A program made the position numbers and the translations under genes. Source: Corallococcus sp. AS-1-6 (GTDB taxonomy: Bacteria > Myxococcota > Myxococcia > Myxococcales > Myxococcaceae). From it: a stretch of 64,000 nt of DNA. The notes beneath the pieces were generated by a model that ran no database searches, was not told the origin of the DNA, and worked only from the letters and a program-made list of their open reading frames with translations. Positions 60,992-64,000 of this stretch are shown in pieces; within the stretch, counting starts at the first letter, position 1, and each line of letters begins with the position of its first letter. The stretch is from positions 124,001 to 188,000 of the forward strand of contig NZ_JAIQDE010000014.1 of assembly GCF_020037015.1 (NCBI RefSeq), written 5' to 3'.

Positions 60992-61965
60992 ATGCAACTC
61001 CTCAAGCTGGGACTCGCCTGTGTGTTGTTGCTGGGGAGCCAGGTCGCCTGGGCGCATCCGTCGCGTCCGGCCGTCTGGGGCGAAAGCGCGATGGTGAAGG
61101 TGCGCCCGGAGACGCCTCCCCGCGTCCAGCGCTCCGTGTCGCTGACCGCCGCGCGCAACGAGTTCGTGTCGTTCCAGGTGGTGCTTCACGGAGGCCGCTC
61201 GGGCCTGCGGGGCGTGAGCGCCGTCCTGCCGGAGCTCCGCGGGCCCCGGTCGCGCATCCAGGGCGGGGACCTGCTGCTCTGCGCACGCTGCTGACCAGCA
61301 CCGTCACCGAGGTGGAGGCCCATGGGCTGCTGGAGGAGATCGACATCCTCACCGTGCTGGTCAACTTCATCGACGGAACCCAGCCTCCCTACGTGGGGGA
61401 CCAGCGCCCGAAATACGATGACTTCCTCGACCTGCCCCACCGGGAGCTGTGGCTGTACCAGAGCTGCGCGAGCCACGGCTGCTCCCCCTCGGAGCCGCCC
61501 CCGCCGGAGAACAAGCCCGGCCAGGGCTGGCCCTCGTACATGGTGGACCGCTCGGCGGCGAAGGCGCGCGGCATGCAGTGGCTGGACTTCATCAACGGCG
61601 CCAGCGGCGAGCTGTACTACCAGACGGTGGGCCTGCTCTACACCGCGTGGACGACGCAGTTCCGCTTCAATGGCAACGGTGACGGCACGCTCTTCTATCC
61701 GGGGCTGCCCTCCATCATCGGCGGCACCACCGAAATCCCCCTGCCCTCCATCCGCATGAAGCTCATCCGGCAGGGCATGCAGGACTACGAATGGCTGAAG
61801 CTGGTGAGTGACGCGGGAGACCCGGCGTATGCGCGCGCCGTGGCCCGGAAGCTCATCCCGCACGCCTGGGCGGTCCCCGACGACGGCGAGGCCTTCGACC
61901 GGGCGCGGCTCCAGCTCATCCGGCGCTACCTGCAGTTGTGCCGCGACCGCGCCACGGCGCCGTAG
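60992..61965 (+). pseudogene. DUF4091 glycoside-hydrolase-like gene with internal deletion
   Basis: The N-terminal piece (60992-61294, 100 residues) has a signal peptide (LLKLGLACVLLLGSQVAWA) and the start of the family's N-terminal domain (NEFVSFQVVLHGGRSGLRGVSAV). It hits a stop after GGDLLLC. Near 61270 a second frame opens and reads TLLTSTVTEVEAHG, IDGTQPPYVGDQRPKYDDF, a Pro-rich stretch and the DUF4091 C-terminus (GDGTLFYPG, IRMKLIRQGMQDYEWLKLV) to a stop at 61965. Intact members are far longer, so the central catalytic part has been deleted and the frame shifted at the join. A secreted hydrolase is therefore lost here. Confidence 0.75.
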
Positions 61966-61987
61966 GCCATGGCGCGCGCGGCCCCGC

Positions 61988-62350
61988 TCACGGCTCGTAG
62001 CAGGGGCCGCTCTGGCGGACCTCGACGGTGGACCACTCCGCCGCGGGGCACTGCGTGGCCAGCTCCAGCGCCTCCTCGCGCGTCTTCACGTCGATGAGGA
62101 AGAAGCCGCCGATGATCTCCTTGGACTCGGTGAAGGGCCCGTCGCTGAAGCTGAGCTTCCCGTCGCGCCGCTCCACCCGGACGCCCTCCGCGTCCGAGCG
62201 CAGGGAGTCCGCCGCCTGGAGGATGCCGCGCGCCTGGAGCGAAGCCCCGAAGCTCCGCATGCGCTCCATCCGGTCCGCCGCGACGCGCTTCTCCTCCGCC
62301 GTCTGGGGCTTCCCGCCCCCCGTCTGCATCACCACCAGCATGTACGACAT
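61988..62350 (-). CDS. YCII-related (DGPF motif) protein
   Basis: A 120-residue protein of the YciI/DGPFTE family: MSYMLVVMQTGGG start, SDGPFTESKEIIGGFFLIDVKTREEALELATQCP core, and a final VEVRQSGPCYEP. The dimeric alpha+beta barrel fold is related to chlorite dismutase and muconolactone isomerase families. These genes often sit next to ECF sigma genes of the sigma-42 type; none is adjacent here. AAGGAG lies 7 nt before the ATG. Confidence 0.9.
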   Translation of the reverse strand: MSYMLVVMQTGGGKPQTAEEKRVAADRMERMRSFGASLQARGILQAADSLRSDAEGVRVERRDGKLSFSDGPFTESKEIIGGFFLIDVKTREEALELATQCPAAEWSTVEVRQSGPCYEP

Positions 62351-62591
62351 GGCCCGCTCCTTGTTGGGGGCGCAGCCTATGCCACCGGTCCGACGCGGCC
62401 ACCACTCCCCTTGGGTTCGCCAAGGGGAGCGTCCCCTTCGCCAGGTCGGCAGGAAACCTCACGCAGGACGCGCGGTGCCCCACCTGCCGCCCTGGTTTCG
62501 CTTGGGACGTCATCCCGTTCTGTTCCCGGCTGTGCCCCTTCAATCCACGCTGGAGGGGCACACTGGGGGCACATGACGGCCCGGCCTTCCG

Positions 62592-63746
62592 CTATCTGGT
62601 GGTGATATCGTCCAAGCGCACCGAAGCAGGACGGCGGCTCCGGAGTCCAAGCTCCACCAGGGCCTGCCCCGCGTCCGTCACGGCCTTCTCAAGCTCCGCA
62701 GCGGCTTCCTCCTGTCCGAAGACGACACCCTTCCCGAGCCAGCCATTCAGCTCGGCGGCCAACGCACGCGCCGACGGGTAGCGGTCAGCGGGCGACGGCT
62801 GAAGGAGCTTGCGAAGCGGCAGGCGGAGGGGCTCGGGGAGCTTCGCGGTCAACGCCTCCAGGTCCGCCTGTGTGTAGGTCGCCGCGCGCCAGATGGCCGC
62901 CTCCGTCCGGACGTCACATCCCGCCAGCCGGGCCCGACGAATCGCACGCCGGACGCGCACGAGCTTCCGCTTCGACAGCGAAGCCTTCACCTCTTCCGTC
63001 ACGTCGTCCGGGGCATCCAGCAGGTTCCTGCCCGTGGCCAGTTCGAGCATCACAACGCCCAGATTGAACAGGTCCGAGCGCGCATCGACACGGCCGGACA
63101 GGAGCATCTCCGGGGACGCGTAATAGGTGTCCCCCTGCGGCCTGTGCACGGTGGAGGAAACGCGCCCCGGCAATGAGGACAGCGCGAGGCCGAAGTCGGA
63201 GACCCGCACGTTGCCCTTCCAGTCCACGAAGACGTGGTCCAGGTCGATGGCACGGTGAACGATGTTCAAGGGGTTGCCGTTCGCGTCCTTCGCTTCGTGC
63301 GCGTGCGCCAGCGCTTCCGCGACCCGTGCGCCGACGTGCAGCACGAAGAGGGGCGAGAACCAACGACGGCACTCCGAGACGATGGTCAGCAGGTCGCACA
63401 GGCTGTGACCGGACGGATGCTCCGTGATCACGTACCAGTAGCCTTCCGCCTTCTGCATCCCCTCGACGCGGAAGATGCCCGGGTGATCCAGGAAGGAGGC
63501 AAGGCGCACCTGCTCCTCCAGCTTCGCTCGCGCCCGCTTCACGCGCGTCATTCCCTGGTCGCTCGAAACGCCAATCGCCTTGAGCAGCACCCGGCCCTTG
63601 ATCTGCCCCTCTTCCGTGCGACGCCGCGCCACGAGGAGGCTGATTCCGTGATGCGCCTCGCCCAGGTCATCGCGGAACTCGTACTGGAAGCCATCCTTCG
63701 TGAAGAGGATGGACCCTCTTGGAGCCTTGAACTCGACTGCCGTCAT
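62592..63746 (-). CDS. Predicted Ser/Thr pseudokinase (HRD aspartate replaced)
   Basis: A 384-residue protein with a protein-kinase fold. Lys56 (VLLKAI) is the ATP lysine, Glu78 (KLEEQVRLASFLDHPGI) the helix-C partner, Asp184 (VSDFGLA) the metal ligand and SPE (211-213) the APE-like end of the activation segment. The catalytic loop reads HRAIDLDHV where HRDxKxxNx is expected: the catalytic Asp is Ala166, and the conserved Lys and Asn are also lost. It therefore probably binds ATP but does not phosphorylate well, if at all. The C-terminal part (about 290-384) is helical with no known domain. The ATG at 63746 follows GAGGAGA. Confidence 0.85.
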   Translation of the reverse strand: MTAVEFKAPRGSILFTKDGFQYEFRDDLGEAHHGISLLVARRRTEEGQIKGRVLLKAIGVSSDQGMTRVKRARAKLEEQVRLASFLDHPGIFRVEGMQKAEGYWYVITEHPSGHSLCDLLTIVSECRRWFSPLFVLHVGARVAEALAHAHEAKDANGNPLNIVHRAIDLDHVFVDWKGNVRVSDFGLALSSLPGRVSSTVHRPQGDTYYASPEMLLSGRVDARSDLFNLGVVMLELATGRNLLDAPDDVTEEVKASLSKRKLVRVRRAIRRARLAGCDVRTEAAIWRAATYTQADLEALTAKLPEPLRLPLRKLLQPSPADRYPSARALAAELNGWLGKGVVFGQEEAAAELEKAVTDAGQALVELGLRSRRPASVRLDDITTR

Positions 63747-63901
63747 CCGCCGTCTCCTCTCGCCCGGGCAACATCCCGACGCGATACCGTGCACGTTACC
63801 CAGCGGATGGGGAGGATTGGAACTACCCCGTGAGGTCGTGTCGCCCCACGAGTGGAATCCGGCGAAACCGACCACCTACCCAGGACGTCTCTTCGCCCCG
63901 C

Positions 63902-64000
63902 TCAGGGCCAGCGGTCCACAACGTGTCCGCGAACGGCGTTCGTCACGGCCTGCACCCGGCCATCCTTGAAACCCATGGCGGGGATCTCCACCACGAAGCA
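63902..64000 (-). CDS. 3' end of an unidentified gene (partial)
   Basis: On the minus strand a frame open to the window edge ends with VVEIPAMGFKDGRVQAVTNA and a short VRGHVVDRWP, then a TGA (63902-63904). About 32 C-terminal residues are visible. Codon use resembles the neighbours. It would lie upstream of the pseudokinase gene on the same strand, 155 bp away. Too short to identify. Confidence 0.45.
   Translation of the reverse strand, partial: CFVVEIPAMGFKDGRVQAVTNAVRGHVVDRWP

Overview
The window is GC-rich chromosomal DNA from a myxobacterium (Myxococcota). It most resembles the Myxococcus/Corallococcus group, but I cannot fix the genus from sequence alone. Reasons: very strong G/C in third codon positions, which also produces long spurious antisense frames; many GTG starts; a CorE-type copper sigma factor; several lipoproteins; and a Ser/Thr kinase-like protein. 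No rRNA, tRNA, CRISPR array, insertion sequence or phage gene was seen. Most genes sit in short, tightly coupled operons with 4-bp ATGA/GTGA overlaps.

Layout. 1-3.5 kb: a FadR-type GntR regulator with an unusual Cys-containing repeat tail, preceded by two GTCCGAC palindromes, then a basic Lys/Arg/Ala-rich protein and an ECF sigma factor on the minus strand. 3.7-12 kb: a complete GlgE glucan cassette (glgE, treS, maltokinase, glgB) plus an aldo/keto reductase. 12-17.6 kb: a PilZ protein; a two-gene operon of a CxCGxxH mini-protein and a degenerate heme-oxygenase-like protein; a secreted sugar-dehydrogenase-like lipoprotein; and a polyprenyl synthase / GbsR-like regulator / GGCT-like operon with a likely operator. 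17.7-25.9 kb: MFS permease, chemoreceptor, a dienelactone-hydrolase/SnoaL fusion without its nucleophile, a REC-histidine kinase, an ornithine-cyclodeaminase family protein and a peptidoglycan amidase.

25.9-36.2 kb is a copper/heavy-metal resistance island: a Cys-rich secreted mini-protein, a CusCBA-like tripartite RND pump, a CorE-like cysteine-containing ECF sigma factor, an ICMT-like methyltransferase, a TolC-like lipoprotein and a Tat-exported multicopper oxidase. 36.2-43.5 kb: two bacterial-PH-domain membrane proteins, a fused DhaK-DhaL kinase, a class III aminotransferase and an M19 dipeptidase-like lipoprotein.

43.6-50.2 kb holds the most striking locus, a RADAR anti-phage system: RdrA P-loop ATPase and RdrB divergent adenosine deaminase, overlapping by 4 bp, with a four-helix membrane protein meeting rdrB tail to tail across 3 bp. 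50.3-54.5 kb: a two-gene NAD-linked formate dehydrogenase. 54.5-60.3 kb: a MacAB-like adaptor/ABC export operon, a VTT-domain protein and a phosphoribosyltransferase. 60.3-64 kb: a CBS-pair protein, a DUF4091 pseudogene with an internal deletion, a YCII-family protein, a predicted pseudokinase and the 3' end of a minus-strand gene.
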